A stretch of DNA of 25,690 bases from JARBUG01 sp035628915 (GTDB taxonomy: Bacteria; Bacillota; Sulfobacillia; Symbiobacteriales; Symbiobacteriaceae). The notes under the pieces are model-generated. The model was not told where the DNA came from and made no database searches. It worked only from the letters and a program-made list of their open reading frames with translations. The translations under genes and the position numbers were made by a program. Positions 14,918 to 22,763 of the stretch are shown here, one piece after another. Location: assembly GCA_035628915.1 (NCBI GenBank), contig DASPIW010000003.1:1-25690 (forward strand), written 5' to 3'. How positions within the stretch are numbered: position 1 is the first letter of the stretch; each line of letters starts with the position of its first letter.

Positions 14918-14956
14918 ACCGTTTCCGTCCCTGACTTTGTGGCCGACGGAAACGGT
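14918..14956. repeat. 12-bp perfect inverted repeat between lacI and the transporter
   Basis: accgtttccgtc (14918-14929) and gacggaaacggt (14945-14956) are perfect inverted copies separated by 15 bases. There is no T-run, so a terminator is unlikely to be efficient. A weaker hairpin gaagcg/cgcttc (14968-14994) followed by ctttta comes next. Each arm contains cgtttcc or ggaaacg, reminiscent of a LacI half-site, so it might also be a two-part operator. Confidence 0.5.
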
Positions 14957-15000
14957 TTGAGCCTGACGAAGCGAAATGTGCGTTGTTCCGCTTCCTTTTA

Positions 15001-15014
15001 TGCAAACGTTTGCA
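15001..15014. promoter_or_regulatory. Perfect 14-bp palindromic LacI-family operator
   Basis: tgcaaacgtttgca is a perfect palindrome with the central CG typical of LacI/PurR/CcpA family operators. It lies 47 bases before the start codon of the substrate-binding protein, directly downstream of the lacI gene, and is the strongest candidate target of that repressor. A global CcpA-like regulator binding the same site cannot be ruled out. Confidence 0.8.
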
Positions 15015-15061
15015 CCCACATTCACTGGTTGACCCATGACACATGAGGGGGAGATCGAGAG

Positions 15062-16369
15062 ATGAAGAACCGTTTGCTGAAAGCGGCTGCTGTGTTGATG
15101 ATGCTCGGTCTGCTGGCCGGCTGCGGCGGCAAGACCAACACCCCGGCGGCGCCCGCCCCGACGACCCCGGCTCCGGCACCCGCTGAGAAGAAAGAGATCA
15201 CGCTGTTCAACCTGAAGGTCGAAATCGACCAGGCGCTCAAGAACCTGGCCGCCGACTTTGAGAAGGAGAAGAACATCAAAGTCACGGTCAAGTCCTGCGG
15301 CGGCGGCTGCGATTACGGCGCCCAGCTCAAGGCCGAAATGCAGTCCGGCAAGGAGCCCGACCTGTTCGTGCTCGAAGGCCCGGGCAACCTCGACGTCTGG
15401 AAGCAGAAGGTCGCCGACCTGAGCAGCGAAGCCTGGGTCAAGGAAGTCAACCCCGACCTGCTCGGCCTGAAGCTGGACGGCAAGATCGTCGGCTTCCCGG
15501 TGGCGATTGAAGGCTACGGCCTCATCTACAACAAGGCGATTCTCGACAAGGCCGGCGTCAACCCCGACAACATCAAGACCTACGCCGACCTGGAAGCCGC
15601 CTTCAAGGCCGTCGACGCCAAGAAGAAGGAGCTCGGTCTCGATGCCGTCGTTTCCTACTCCCTCAAGGAGACCTGGATCAACGGCAACCACACCTTCAAC
15701 ATGTATCTGGCCGCCCGTGACAACGCCGACAAGTTCACCGAGGACTTCCTCGCCGGCAAGGTCGACGTCAAGGCCGATCCCATTGCGAAGGATTACGCCA
15801 AGCTGATTAAGCTGATCATGGACTACTCCGACAAGGCGAAGCTTGAGGCCCTGGACTACAACGGCCAGGTTGCCGCTTTCGGCGTCGGCAAGACCGCCTT
15901 CCTGCACCAGGGCAACTGGGCCTACGGCAACCTGAAGGACCTCAAGGCTACCTTCGACATGGGCTTCGTCCCCCTGGCCCTGAACAGCTCCAAGTACGCC
16001 GGCTCTATCCCCGTAGGCGTGCCTTCGTACTACTCCGTCAACAAGGACTCCAAGAATGCGGATGCGGCCAAGGCGTTCCTGAACTACATCGCCATGACCG
16101 ACCGCGGCCACAAGTACATGATCGAAGAAGCCTTCATGGTGCCGGCGTTCAAGAACGTCAAGCTGCAGCCCAGCGACCCGCTGGCCAAGTCGATTATGAA
16201 GTTTAACGCCGAAGGCCGGACGCTCACCTGGCAGTTCACCAAGTTCACCGGCAAGAACTTCGGCATGCAGAAGGTCGCCCCCATCACCGCTCAGTACGGT
16301 AAGGACGGCAACCTTGACAAGTTCCTGGAGGAATTGGATAAGGCCGCGAAGGAATATTCCAAGATGTAG
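15062..16369 (+). CDS. Sugar ABC transporter substrate-binding lipoprotein
   Basis: The 435-residue precursor has a lipoprotein signal with lipobox LLAGC, Cys21 being the lipidated residue. A low-complexity Pro/Ala/Thr tether (residues about 25-42) follows, then an extracellular solute-binding domain of the family-1 (MalE-like) type: ITLFNLKVEIDQALKNLAADF, FPVAIEGYGLIYNKAILDKAG (about 144-164), FGVGKTAFLHQGNWAYGNL (about 276-294) and GVPSYYSVNKDSKN. It captures an oligosaccharide outside the membrane and hands it to the permeases encoded downstream. Codon use is strongly biased to AAG, GAC and GTC, consistent with high expression. A hairpin after the gene probably raises its transcript level relative to the permeases. 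The sugar cannot be read from sequence; the GH15 neighbour suggests alpha-glucosidic linkages and the lyase suggests uronates. Confidence 0.92.
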   Translation: MKNRLLKAAAVLMMLGLLAGCGGKTNTPAAPAPTTPAPAPAEKKEITLFNLKVEIDQALKNLAADFEKEKNIKVTVKSCGGGCDYGAQLKAEMQSGKEPDLFVLEGPGNLDVWKQKVADLSSEAWVKEVNPDLLGLKLDGKIVGFPVAIEGYGLIYNKAILDKAGVNPDNIKTYADLEAAFKAVDAKKKELGLDAVVSYSLKETWINGNHTFNMYLAARDNADKFTEDFLAGKVDVKADPIAKDYAKLIKLIMDYSDKAKLEALDYNGQVAAFGVGKTAFLHQGNWAYGNLKDLKATFDMGFVPLALNSSKYAGSIPVGVPSYYSVNKDSKNADAAKAFLNYIAMTDRGHKYMIEEAFMVPAFKNVKLQPSDPLAKSIMKFNAEGRTLTWQFTKFTGKNFGMQKVAPITAQYGKDGNLDKFLEELDKAAKEYSKM

Positions 16370-16385
16370 CCAGGCCTGCTGAGAG

Positions 16386-16418
16386 GAGAGAGAGGGTCCC
16401 GGCCCTCTCTCTCTTTTT
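16386..16418 (+). terminator. Partial terminator/attenuator between binding protein and permeases
   Basis: gagagagaggg (16386-16396) and ccctctctctc (16403-16413) form a perfect 11-bp stem with a 6-base loop followed by ttttt (16414-16418). The permease gene starts 24 bases later with no evident promoter, so this is likely a read-through terminator that sets a high ratio of binding protein to permease. Confidence 0.85.
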
Positions 16419-16442
16419 CCGAAATGGTGAGGGGGAGCAGAG

Positions 16443-17345
16443 ATGAAAAGCAAGACCCAGGATCGGGTGGTGTTCTGGGGATTCCTCACCCCGACGCTCT
16501 TCGCGTTTCTCATGGTGATCATCGTACCGTTTGCCTTGGGCGTCGGGTATTCGTTCACCACCTGGACAGGCGTGCCGGGCGAGGTACTTAAGTTCGTCGG
16601 CCTCCGGAACTTCCAGGGCATGTTCCACGACATCCGCTTCTTTTACTCGTTTGGCCTGACGACCGTGTACTCCATCGTCTCCATGATCGTCATCAACCTG
16701 ATCGCCTTCACGCTGGCCATGCTGGTGACGCAGGAGTTGAAGCTCAGGAACCTCTACCGGACGGGGTTCTTTGTGCCGAACCTGATCGGTGGACTCGTGC
16801 TGGGCTACATCTGGCAGTTCATTTTCAATGCGGCAGTACCGGCCATTGGCGATGCGCTACATATCGAATGGCTCCGCAAGTCTATGCTGGCCTCGCCCGG
16901 GACCGCCTTCTTCGCCATCGTCTTCGTGGCGGCATGGCAATATGCCGGTTACATCATGATGATTTACATTGCCGCCTTGCAGAACGTGCCGCGGGAACTG
17001 GTCGAGGCGGCCGCAATCGATGGCGCCAGCGCCGGGCAGCGGCTGCGGCACATCATTTTGCCGATGATCGCCCCGGCTTTCACCGTGGCCTTCTTCCTGA
17101 CGCTGATCAATTCGTTCAAGATGTTCGACGTCAACGTGTCGCTGACAAACGGGGCGCCGTCGTCGCAGTTTCTCGGGCGCCCGGTCTTCGGTACCGAACT
17201 GGTCGCCATGAACATCTACAACACCGCGTTTGCAGTCAACAACATGGCCCAGGGCCAGGCGAAAGCGGTGCTCTTCTTCGTCGTCCTGGTCGTGGTGGCA
17301 CTGATTCAGGTCTACTTTAACAAGCGGCGGGAGGTCGAGCTGTAA
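16443..17345 (+). CDS. Sugar ABC transporter permease (MalF/UgpA-like)
   Basis: The 300-residue protein is a binding-protein-dependent permease with six predicted membrane helices (first: FWGFLTPTLFAFLMVIIVPFALG). The cytoplasmic EAA loop reads ELVEAAAIDGASAGQRLRHI (about residues 185-204) followed by ILP, which docks the ATPase. Its length and lack of a large periplasmic loop match the UgpA/MsmF type. It should pair with the permease at 17345, whose ATG overlaps this gene's TAA by one base, implying translational coupling. GGGGGAG lies just upstream of the start. No ATP-binding subunit is encoded in the window. Confidence 0.92.
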   Translation: MKSKTQDRVVFWGFLTPTLFAFLMVIIVPFALGVGYSFTTWTGVPGEVLKFVGLRNFQGMFHDIRFFYSFGLTTVYSIVSMIVINLIAFTLAMLVTQELKLRNLYRTGFFVPNLIGGLVLGYIWQFIFNAAVPAIGDALHIEWLRKSMLASPGTAFFAIVFVAAWQYAGYIMMIYIAALQNVPRELVEAAAIDGASAGQRLRHIILPMIAPAFTVAFFLTLINSFKMFDVNVSLTNGAPSSQFLGRPVFGTELVAMNIYNTAFAVNNMAQGQAKAVLFFVVLVVVALIQVYFNKRREVEL

Positions 17346-18202
17346 TGGCCAGGAGAAAGACCTACCTGATCGTCCTGGAGATCATCACCGCCTTGCTGTT
17401 CGTCGTTTACTTTTCGCCCTTCTACATTCTGATTACCAACGCGTTCAAGTCGCGCTTCCAGGTGCTGACCGATGTGCTGGGACTGCCCGAGTCCTGGGCG
17501 CAGGTCGGCCAGAACCTCAATTCCGTCGTCAACAATCCGAACCTGCGGTTCTGGGCGTCGGCCGGCAGTTCGGTGATTGTTACCGCCTTGTCGCTCGCAG
17601 TCATCGCCATTTTTTCGGCCATGGCGGCGTGGGTGCTGGTCCGGCGCAAGTCGCGGGTCTCCACCGCCGTCTTCATGATGTACGTGGCGGCGATGGTGAT
17701 TCCGTTCCAGGTCGTCATGCTGCCCCTGGTGTCGTGGATGCGCGTGGTGCATGAATGGACGGGAGTGCCCCTGCTGCGGACCTATCAGGGGCTGATCTTC
17801 GCCTACCTGGGCTTCGGCTGCTCCTTCTCCATCTTCCTATACCACGGGTTCATCAAGAACATCCCGCAGGAGTTGGAACAAGCTGCCGTGATCGACGGCT
17901 GTTCGAAGGCGCAAGTCTTCTTCCGGATCATCTTCCCGATTCTGAAACCGATTACCGTGACGGTGCTGGTGCTGAACGGCATCTGGATCTGGAACGACTA
18001 CCTGCTGCCGCTGCTGCTGCTGGGCACCGGCAACGAGATTCAGACCATTCCGCTGGCGATCTCCGGGTTTGTGGGCTCCTTCGTCAAGCAGTGGGAGCTG
18101 ATTATGCTGGCGCTGCTGTTGGTAATCGTACCGGTGGTGATCTTCTACCTGTTCGCGCAGAAGCACATCATCCGGGGCATGGTCGAGGGCTCCATCAAGT
18201 AA
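17345..18202 (+). CDS. Sugar ABC transporter permease (MalG/UgpE-like)
   Basis: The 285-residue protein is the second permease half. Its features are an N-terminal helix (IVLEIITALLFVVYFSPFYILI), the MalG-typical NAFKSRFQ segment, an FMMYVAAMVIPFQVVMLPL helix (about residues 112-130), the EAA loop ELEQAAVIDGCSKAQVFFRI (about 175-195) and the closing KHIIRGMVEGSIK (273-285), characteristic of this subfamily. The start overlaps the previous stop codon in a TAATG arrangement. Together with 16443 it forms the channel of a carbohydrate importer. Confidence 0.92.
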   Translation: MARRKTYLIVLEIITALLFVVYFSPFYILITNAFKSRFQVLTDVLGLPESWAQVGQNLNSVVNNPNLRFWASAGSSVIVTALSLAVIAIFSAMAAWVLVRRKSRVSTAVFMMYVAAMVIPFQVVMLPLVSWMRVVHEWTGVPLLRTYQGLIFAYLGFGCSFSIFLYHGFIKNIPQELEQAAVIDGCSKAQVFFRIIFPILKPITVTVLVLNGIWIWNDYLLPLLLLGTGNEIQTIPLAISGFVGSFVKQWELIMLALLLVIVPVVIFYLFAQKHIIRGMVEGSIK

Positions 18203-18235
18203 AAAGGCACCCTGCAGCCGGGAGGACGGCATGTC

Positions 18236-20170
18236 ATGAACGAAAAGCCCTTCTTGATTGATGCAGCTGTGGGGAACTCCCGCCTGCTGGCGACGCTGAC
18301 GCGGACCGGAGAATTTCAGCGGGTCTTCTGGCCCCATGTGGACGGGCCACAGTTGGTGCACCGCCTCATCGGCGGCGTATCGGTGGGCGGGGCCCCGGTC
18401 GTCTGGCAGGACGACTCGGAGTGGGAGCATACACAGGCGTACGAGCGTGATCAGAATGTACTGGTGACACGGTCGCGCCTGGGCGCCCTGGCCCTGGTCG
18501 CCGTTGATGCGGCGCTACCGGGACGGGACGTGCTGGTCAGGCGTCTGACGTTTACCAACGACAGCACGGCTCCGGTCGACGTACGCTATGCACTCTACCA
18601 GTGGATCCGGTTCGATGAGAACCCGCTCTACAACACCGCTCTGTTTGATGCCGCCAGCGACACGCTGGTCCATTTCCGCAAAGGATCGTTCCTGGCCATG
18701 GGCGCCGACCGCCCACTGTCGGATGTGGCTGTCGGCCAGCCGGCAGGCGTGCTGCGGGACGCCACGTCCCTCCGCTTCGGCGGCGGCGCCGTTCTTCACG
18801 GCGATGTGGCGGGTGCCGCCGTGTGGGAGCTGGGGACGTTGGCACCCGGTCAGACCGTTGTGTTGTCGCTGTTCTGGGCGTTGAGCGGCAGCATTGGCCA
18901 GGTGCGTGAGCTGCTGGGACAGGTGCGCGCCACAGGGGCGGAGGCACTGCTGGCCCAGACCCGGGCCTACTGGCGGAACTGGCTTTCCCGGGCCCGGCCC
19001 CTGGGCGTGACCGCCGCGGGCGCCCGTGCACCGTATCTGCCGGGCATTCCGGCGGACCCGGCCACGCCGGGGCAGGTGGAGGAGCTTTACCGTCGCTCCC
19101 TGCTGGTCTTTAAGCTGATGGCCGACGAGCAGACCGGTGCCGTGATCGCGGCGCCCGAGTTCGACCCCGCCTACACGGCCTGCGGCGGCTACGCCTACTG
19201 CTGGGGGCGCGATGCCGCCTACATAACCGTGGCTATGGACCTTGCGGGTTATCACGATCTGGCGGGCGCCTTTTACCGGTGGGCCGTCGGTGTGCAGGAG
19301 CCGGAAGGCTGGTGGATGCACCGGCACTATGCCACCGGCGCCTGGGGTCCGTCGTGGGGCCTGATTCAGGTGGATGAGACCGGCTCGATTCTGTACGGCA
19401 TGGCCCTGCATGCCCGGTTGCACGGCCGGAATGCGTTCATCCGCACGGTGTGGGAGAGCGTGGCCCGGGCCGCTGACTGGCTGGTGGGCAACATGGATCC
19501 GGAGACCGGGCTGCCGCTGCCTTCGACCGACCTTTGGGAGGAGCGGACGTCAGAGCTGACCTACTCCGCTGGAGCGGTCTACGCCGGCCTGCAGGCTGCC
19601 GCCGAGATGGCAGAGGCCGTCGGGGAGGGCGCCCGGGCCGGGGGCTGGCTGGCTGCCGCCGCTGCCCTGAAGGAGGCGATTCTGCGGGAGTGCGTGCGGG
19701 ACGGGCGCTTCCTGCGGGGGCGCCGGCTGCAGGCTGCGCACGGCCCGCTGCGGCGCACCGGGCCGAAGGGCCACCCCATTTTTGAAGTTGATGAGGACCC
19801 CACGGCGGACGCTTCGCTGCTCGGGATGGCCACGCCATTCCAGGTGGTGCCGTACGATGCCCCGGTGATGATCCGGACGGCGGAGCATCTGGTGGACACC
19901 TGTTGGAACGGGGGTCTGCGCCGCTACGACGATGACCACTACCGCGGCGGGAACCCCTGGGTTCTTACCACCCTTTGGCTCGGCCACTTCGAGGCGGAGC
20001 GGGGGGAGCGGGAGAAGGCGCGGCAGCTGCTCGACTGGGCGGTCGCCCGGCGCAGCAGCACCGGCCTGCTTGCCGAGCAGGTTGACCCGGTGACGGGCGC
20101 CCCGGTCTGGGTGGTGCCTCTGACCTGGTCGCATGCGATGTACGTGCTGCTGGCGTTGAAACTGTTCTGA
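18236..20170 (+). CDS. GH15 glucoamylase-type glycoside hydrolase
   Basis: The 644-residue enzyme is a GH15 family inverting alpha-glucosidase (glucoamylase, glucodextranase or trehalase type). A beta-sandwich N-domain covers about residues 1-250 (VRRLTFTNDSTAPVDVRYALY, 101-121). The alpha/alpha-barrel follows with GGYAYCWGRDAAY (317-329), SWGLIQVDETGSILYG (373-388), STDLWEER (430-437; general acid Glu435 or Glu436) and LLAEQVDP (611-618; general base Glu614), closing with VPLTWSHAMYV. There is no signal peptide, so it would act on imported oligosaccharides. ATG 18236 is served by GGGAGG ten bases upstream; an ATG five bases earlier opens only a two-codon frame. It is the last gene of the transporter operon and is followed by a strong terminator. 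Linkage preference (alpha-1,4, alpha-1,6 or alpha,alpha-1,1) is not resolvable. Confidence 0.9.
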   Translation: MNEKPFLIDAAVGNSRLLATLTRTGEFQRVFWPHVDGPQLVHRLIGGVSVGGAPVVWQDDSEWEHTQAYERDQNVLVTRSRLGALALVAVDAALPGRDVLVRRLTFTNDSTAPVDVRYALYQWIRFDENPLYNTALFDAASDTLVHFRKGSFLAMGADRPLSDVAVGQPAGVLRDATSLRFGGGAVLHGDVAGAAVWELGTLAPGQTVVLSLFWALSGSIGQVRELLGQVRATGAEALLAQTRAYWRNWLSRARPLGVTAAGARAPYLPGIPADPATPGQVEELYRRSLLVFKLMADEQTGAVIAAPEFDPAYTACGGYAYCWGRDAAYITVAMDLAGYHDLAGAFYRWAVGVQEPEGWWMHRHYATGAWGPSWGLIQVDETGSILYGMALHARLHGRNAFIRTVWESVARAADWLVGNMDPETGLPLPSTDLWEERTSELTYSAGAVYAGLQAAAEMAEAVGEGARAGGWLAAAAALKEAILRECVRDGRFLRGRRLQAAHGPLRRTGPKGHPIFEVDEDPTADASLLGMATPFQVVPYDAPVMIRTAEHLVDTCWNGGLRRYDDDHYRGGNPWVLTTLWLGHFEAERGEREKARQLLDWAVARRSSTGLLAEQVDPVTGAPVWVVPLTWSHAMYVLLALKLF

Positions 20171-20175
20171 AAGTG

Positions 20176-20215
20176 AAGCCGGGAGGGCCTGTGATTGCCC
20201 TCCCGGCTTGTGTCT
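20176..20215. terminator. Strong bidirectional terminator after GH15
   Basis: aagccgggagggc (20176-20188) and gccctcccggctt (20197-20209) form a perfect 13-bp stem with an 8-base loop, followed by gtgtctt on the plus strand. The convergent Fpg gene ends at 20216, so the hairpin serves both. Confidence 0.82.
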
Positions 20216-21043
20216 TTAGTAGAGTTGCCCCGGAGGTGCCGGCTGGCAGCTCGGGCAGAAGTTTGTTTCCAGGTACCCGAGGCTCCGCAGGACGATGCGG
20301 GTGCCGCACCGGGGACACGGGGTGTTCTCCCGGCCCCGCACCTGCATGTGCGAACGCACCTTGACGCCCAGACCCGGCGGAAGACCTTCCTCGACGGCTC
20401 GGACGCCCAGCGCAATCACCGTGCGCACGGCCCGGGCGAAGGCAGCCCACTCCTCATCGGAGAGGGAAGTCACCTTCCGCTTCGGATGCAGCCGTGCTTC
20501 GAAGAGAATCTCGTCGGCGTATGCATTGCCGATGCCCGCCAGGAACTCCTGATCCATCAGGAGGTTGCGCGCTTCATACTGTCGCTTGCGCCCCCGGCGA
20601 ATGAAATCCTGCTCGTCGAACGTGGCGGGGTCGGCTTCCGGCCCGAGCCCGGCAAATCCGGGCACCGCCTTCTCGGGCGCCTCGCCCCGCAGCAGGTACA
20701 CCTTGCCCATCTGCTTCTCGTCGCGATAGCGCAGCTGGACGTCGCCTTCAAAGGTGATGGTGAACGCTGTGTCCTTCGTCCGCTTCGCTCCCGGCTGGGT
20801 GAGCGCGAAAAGCCCGGTCAGCATGGGGTTAACGACCATGACCGACTCATCGTCAAAGTGGAAGGTCAGGAACTTGCCCCGATGGGTCAGCGCTGTCAGG
20901 CGGCGGCCCGCGATCCATTGCGGCAAAGGCAGCACCGCACGGAGAACGATTGGGTTGTACACCCCGGCGGCGGTGGCGGTGCGTCCGCCAAGGGCGGTCT
21001 CGAGCCGGTGCCGCAGGACAGTCAGATCCGGCCATTCGGGCAT
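20216..21043 (-). CDS. Fpg/Nei family DNA glycosylase (MutM-like), divergent
   Basis: The 275-residue protein repairs oxidised bases by glycosylase/AP-lyase action. The N-terminal proline nucleophile Pro2 and Glu3 are kept (MPEWPDL in place of the usual MPELPEVE). Lys57 (LTHRGKF, 52-58) is conserved. The H2TH motif is clear (FLAGIGNAYADEILFEARLHP, 167-187), and the C-terminal zinc finger has Cys243, Cys246, Cys263 and Cys266. The loop that in E. coli-type Fpg reads DPRRFG here reads DEKQMG (108-113), so the arginine and phenylalanine that contact the base opposite the lesion are replaced. This suggests a paralogous subfamily with changed lesion or opposite-base preference. The ATG has AAAGGAG nine bases upstream. 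It is divergent from terC. Confidence 0.9.
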   Translation of the reverse strand: MPEWPDLTVLRHRLETALGGRTATAAGVYNPIVLRAVLPLPQWIAGRRLTALTHRGKFLTFHFDDESVMVVNPMLTGLFALTQPGAKRTKDTAFTITFEGDVQLRYRDEKQMGKVYLLRGEAPEKAVPGFAGLGPEADPATFDEQDFIRRGRKRQYEARNLLMDQEFLAGIGNAYADEILFEARLHPKRKVTSLSDEEWAAFARAVRTVIALGVRAVEEGLPPGLGVKVRSHMQVRGRENTPCPRCGTRIVLRSLGYLETNFCPSCQPAPPGQLY

Positions 21044-21097
21044 GAGGTGGTGCTCCTTTCACACATAGCTTGACCCGAGACAGCATACCCCTCTTTC

Positions 21098-21730
21098 ATG
21101 ATGGACTACCTTGGTGGGCTTCTCAAGCTGATTCTGATCGATTTGGTGCTCTCGGGCGACAATGCCCTGGTGATCGGTATGGCGTGCGCCGCCCTGCCGC
21201 CGAGGGAGCGCCGGCTGGGGGTTCTGTATGGGTCACTGGCGGCGATTGCGATGCGGGTCGCGCTGGCCGCGGGCACTGCCGTGCTGCTGCGCATCCCCCT
21301 GCTGCAGGCCGGGGGCGGGTTGGTGCTGCTCTGGGTGGCTTACAGGCTGGCCGCGGGCGGCGGGGGAGGCCACGGGGAGGTGCGCACGGGAGCGACTCTG
21401 TGGGAGGCCGTGCGGACGATTGCCGTGGCCGACTTGGTGATGTCGCTGGACAACGTCCTGGCAGTGGGCGGGGTCTCGCACGGGAACGTGACGCTGCTGC
21501 TAATCGGGCTGGGCATGACGATTCCCATCATCATGTGGGGGAGCGGCGTGGTGGCAGCCGTGCTGGACCGGGCGCCCTGGCTCTCCTACGTGGGCGCCGG
21601 CGTCCTTTGCCTGACCGCCGCGGAGATGATCGCCGCGGACCCGCTGGTGCCCCTGTCGCCGAGCCGGTGGCTGCCCGTCGCCGCCATGGTTCTGGTGTTG
21701 GGCGCCGCCTGGTGGGATCGACGGCGGTGA
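21098..21730 (+). CDS. TerC family integral membrane protein
   Basis: The 210-residue protein has about seven membrane helices and the paired TerC acidic motifs LIDLVLSGDNALVIGMA (about residues 13-29) and VADLVMSLDNVLAVGG (about 111-126). These aspartate/asparagine sites line the metal path. Bacterial homologues of this short type (YjbE/YkoY-like) export manganese, often at the membrane where they metalate secreted proteins. The leader of only 54 bases is too short for a yybP-ykoY manganese riboswitch and I see none. No Shine-Dalgarno precedes ATG 21098 or 21101 (the bases are cccctctttc), so initiation may be leaderless or weak. It ends in a bidirectional terminator shared with lysR. Confidence 0.88.
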   Translation: MMDYLGGLLKLILIDLVLSGDNALVIGMACAALPPRERRLGVLYGSLAAIAMRVALAAGTAVLLRIPLLQAGGGLVLLWVAYRLAAGGGGGHGEVRTGATLWEAVRTIAVADLVMSLDNVLAVGGVSHGNVTLLLIGLGMTIPIIMWGSGVVAAVLDRAPWLSYVGAGVLCLTAAEMIAADPLVPLSPSRWLPVAAMVLVLGAAWWDRRR

Positions 21731-21732
21731 AA

Positions 21733-21764
21733 GAGGCGCTTCCCTAAACAGCGGGAAGCGCCTC
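21733..21764. terminator. Bidirectional terminator between terC and lysR
   Basis: gaggcgcttccc (21733-21744) and gggaagcgcctc (21753-21764) are perfect 12-base arms with an 8-base loop. The right arm overlaps the last codon and stop of the convergent lysR gene. Confidence 0.78.
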
Positions 21765-22650
21765 AGCCATTGCCCAGACACTCGCGTGCCTGCTCGATCA
21801 GCGCACGTAGGGCCGCCGACATGTGCTTGTCCTTGTGCCAGCACATCTGGGTGACGACCTCGAACGAAGTCCCCGCCCACGGAAGCATGATCATGCGACC
21901 CTGGGCGATTTCGCCGGCTACTGCCATCTCCGGCAGAAAACCGATGCCAATCCCGGACATCACGCACTGCTTGAGCGACTCGATGCCGGCAAACTCCTGA
22001 ATCGCTCCCATTCGCACCCCGGCCAGGGCCAGCGCCCGTTCAAAAAGCCGGCGGTAACTGCCCGGTTCCGTCAGGAGCAGCGGCTCGCCCTCCAGGTCCT
22101 CCGGCTTCACCCCGGGCAACTCGCCCAGTGGATGCTCCGGGTGCGTGACAAGCACCAGGGGTTCGGCGACCAACTCGTCGACTACCAACGGCAGCGGCTC
22201 CACCGGGCCTTCGAGCAAAAAGGCCATGTCCAGGGCGCCTTCGGCCACCGCCCTGCGCAGGCTGGCGCAAGTTCCGGTGCGAAACTGCAGCTGCACCTTG
22301 GGGAAGCGTGAGTAGTAGTGCTTCAGGATCCGCGGCAGCCGGTATGTACCGACCGATTCCGGAGTGCCTATGAGCAGTGTTCCGGCAGGCTCGCACTCCC
22401 CCGGGACCGACAATGGCACCTTCTCGACAAGCGAAAGAATCCGCGATGCCAGCCGTAACAGGCGATGGCCCGCTTCCGTCAAGGCGACCCGGCGCCCCAG
22501 CCGGTCGAACAGCGGCGTGCCCAACTCTGCTTCGAGCGCCTGGATTTGGCCGGTCACGGTCGACTGGGAGTAGTTCAACTGCTCCGCCGCCCGCGTGAAG
22601 CTGAGTACTTCGGCGACGACACAGAACGTCTGCAGTTGGCGTAGTTCCAT
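21763..22650 (-). CDS. LysR family transcriptional regulator
   Basis: The 295-residue protein has the LysR helix-turn-helix at its start (MELRQLQTFCVVAEVLSFTR, then AEQLNYSQSTVTGQIQALE, with LGTPLFDRLGRRVALTEAG to about residue 66). A type 2 periplasmic-binding-like effector domain follows (GTLLIGTPESVGTYRLPRIL, FLLEGPVE, VLVTHPEHPL, CVMSGIGIGFLPEMAV). An ATG 15 bases upstream (22665) is in frame, but ATG 22650 is preceded by GGAGGG at a good distance and starts at the usual MELRQL. It is divergent from the amino-acid permease and probably regulates it and itself; the effector is unknown. Confidence 0.9.
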   Translation of the reverse strand: MELRQLQTFCVVAEVLSFTRAAEQLNYSQSTVTGQIQALEAELGTPLFDRLGRRVALTEAGHRLLRLASRILSLVEKVPLSVPGECEPAGTLLIGTPESVGTYRLPRILKHYYSRFPKVQLQFRTGTCASLRRAVAEGALDMAFLLEGPVEPLPLVVDELVAEPLVLVTHPEHPLGELPGVKPEDLEGEPLLLTEPGSYRRLFERALALAGVRMGAIQEFAGIESLKQCVMSGIGIGFLPEMAVAGEIAQGRMIMLPWAGTSFEVVTQMCWHKDKHMSAALRALIEQARECLGNG

Positions 22651-22707
22651 CTCTCCGCCCTCCATCGGTCAGGCCGATCGATCACATCAGACCTTTCGTA
22701 TGCAACG

Positions 22708-22716
22708 ATTATATCA
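22708..22716 (-). promoter_or_regulatory. Extended -10 promoter of lysR
   Basis: On the minus strand the bases read TGATATAAT, a perfect TATAAT preceded by the TGn extension, about 55 bases ahead of the lysR ATG. No good -35 is needed for this class. The site lies in the 98-base region divergent to the permease, where LysR binding is expected. Confidence 0.55.
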
Positions 22717-22763
22717 CAGTGTTAGCATCAAGGAGGTCGAATGCGGAGCAGGAGTGATGAGCG

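Noticed and set aside
14837..16633. 598-codon minus-strand frame opposite the binding-protein gene
   Set aside because: The plus-strand lipobox and solute-binding motifs are decisive, and the minus frame crosses the operator and terminator.
21044..21097. A yybP-ykoY manganese riboswitch ahead of terC
   Set aside because: The leader is only 54 bases and contains no matching stems.
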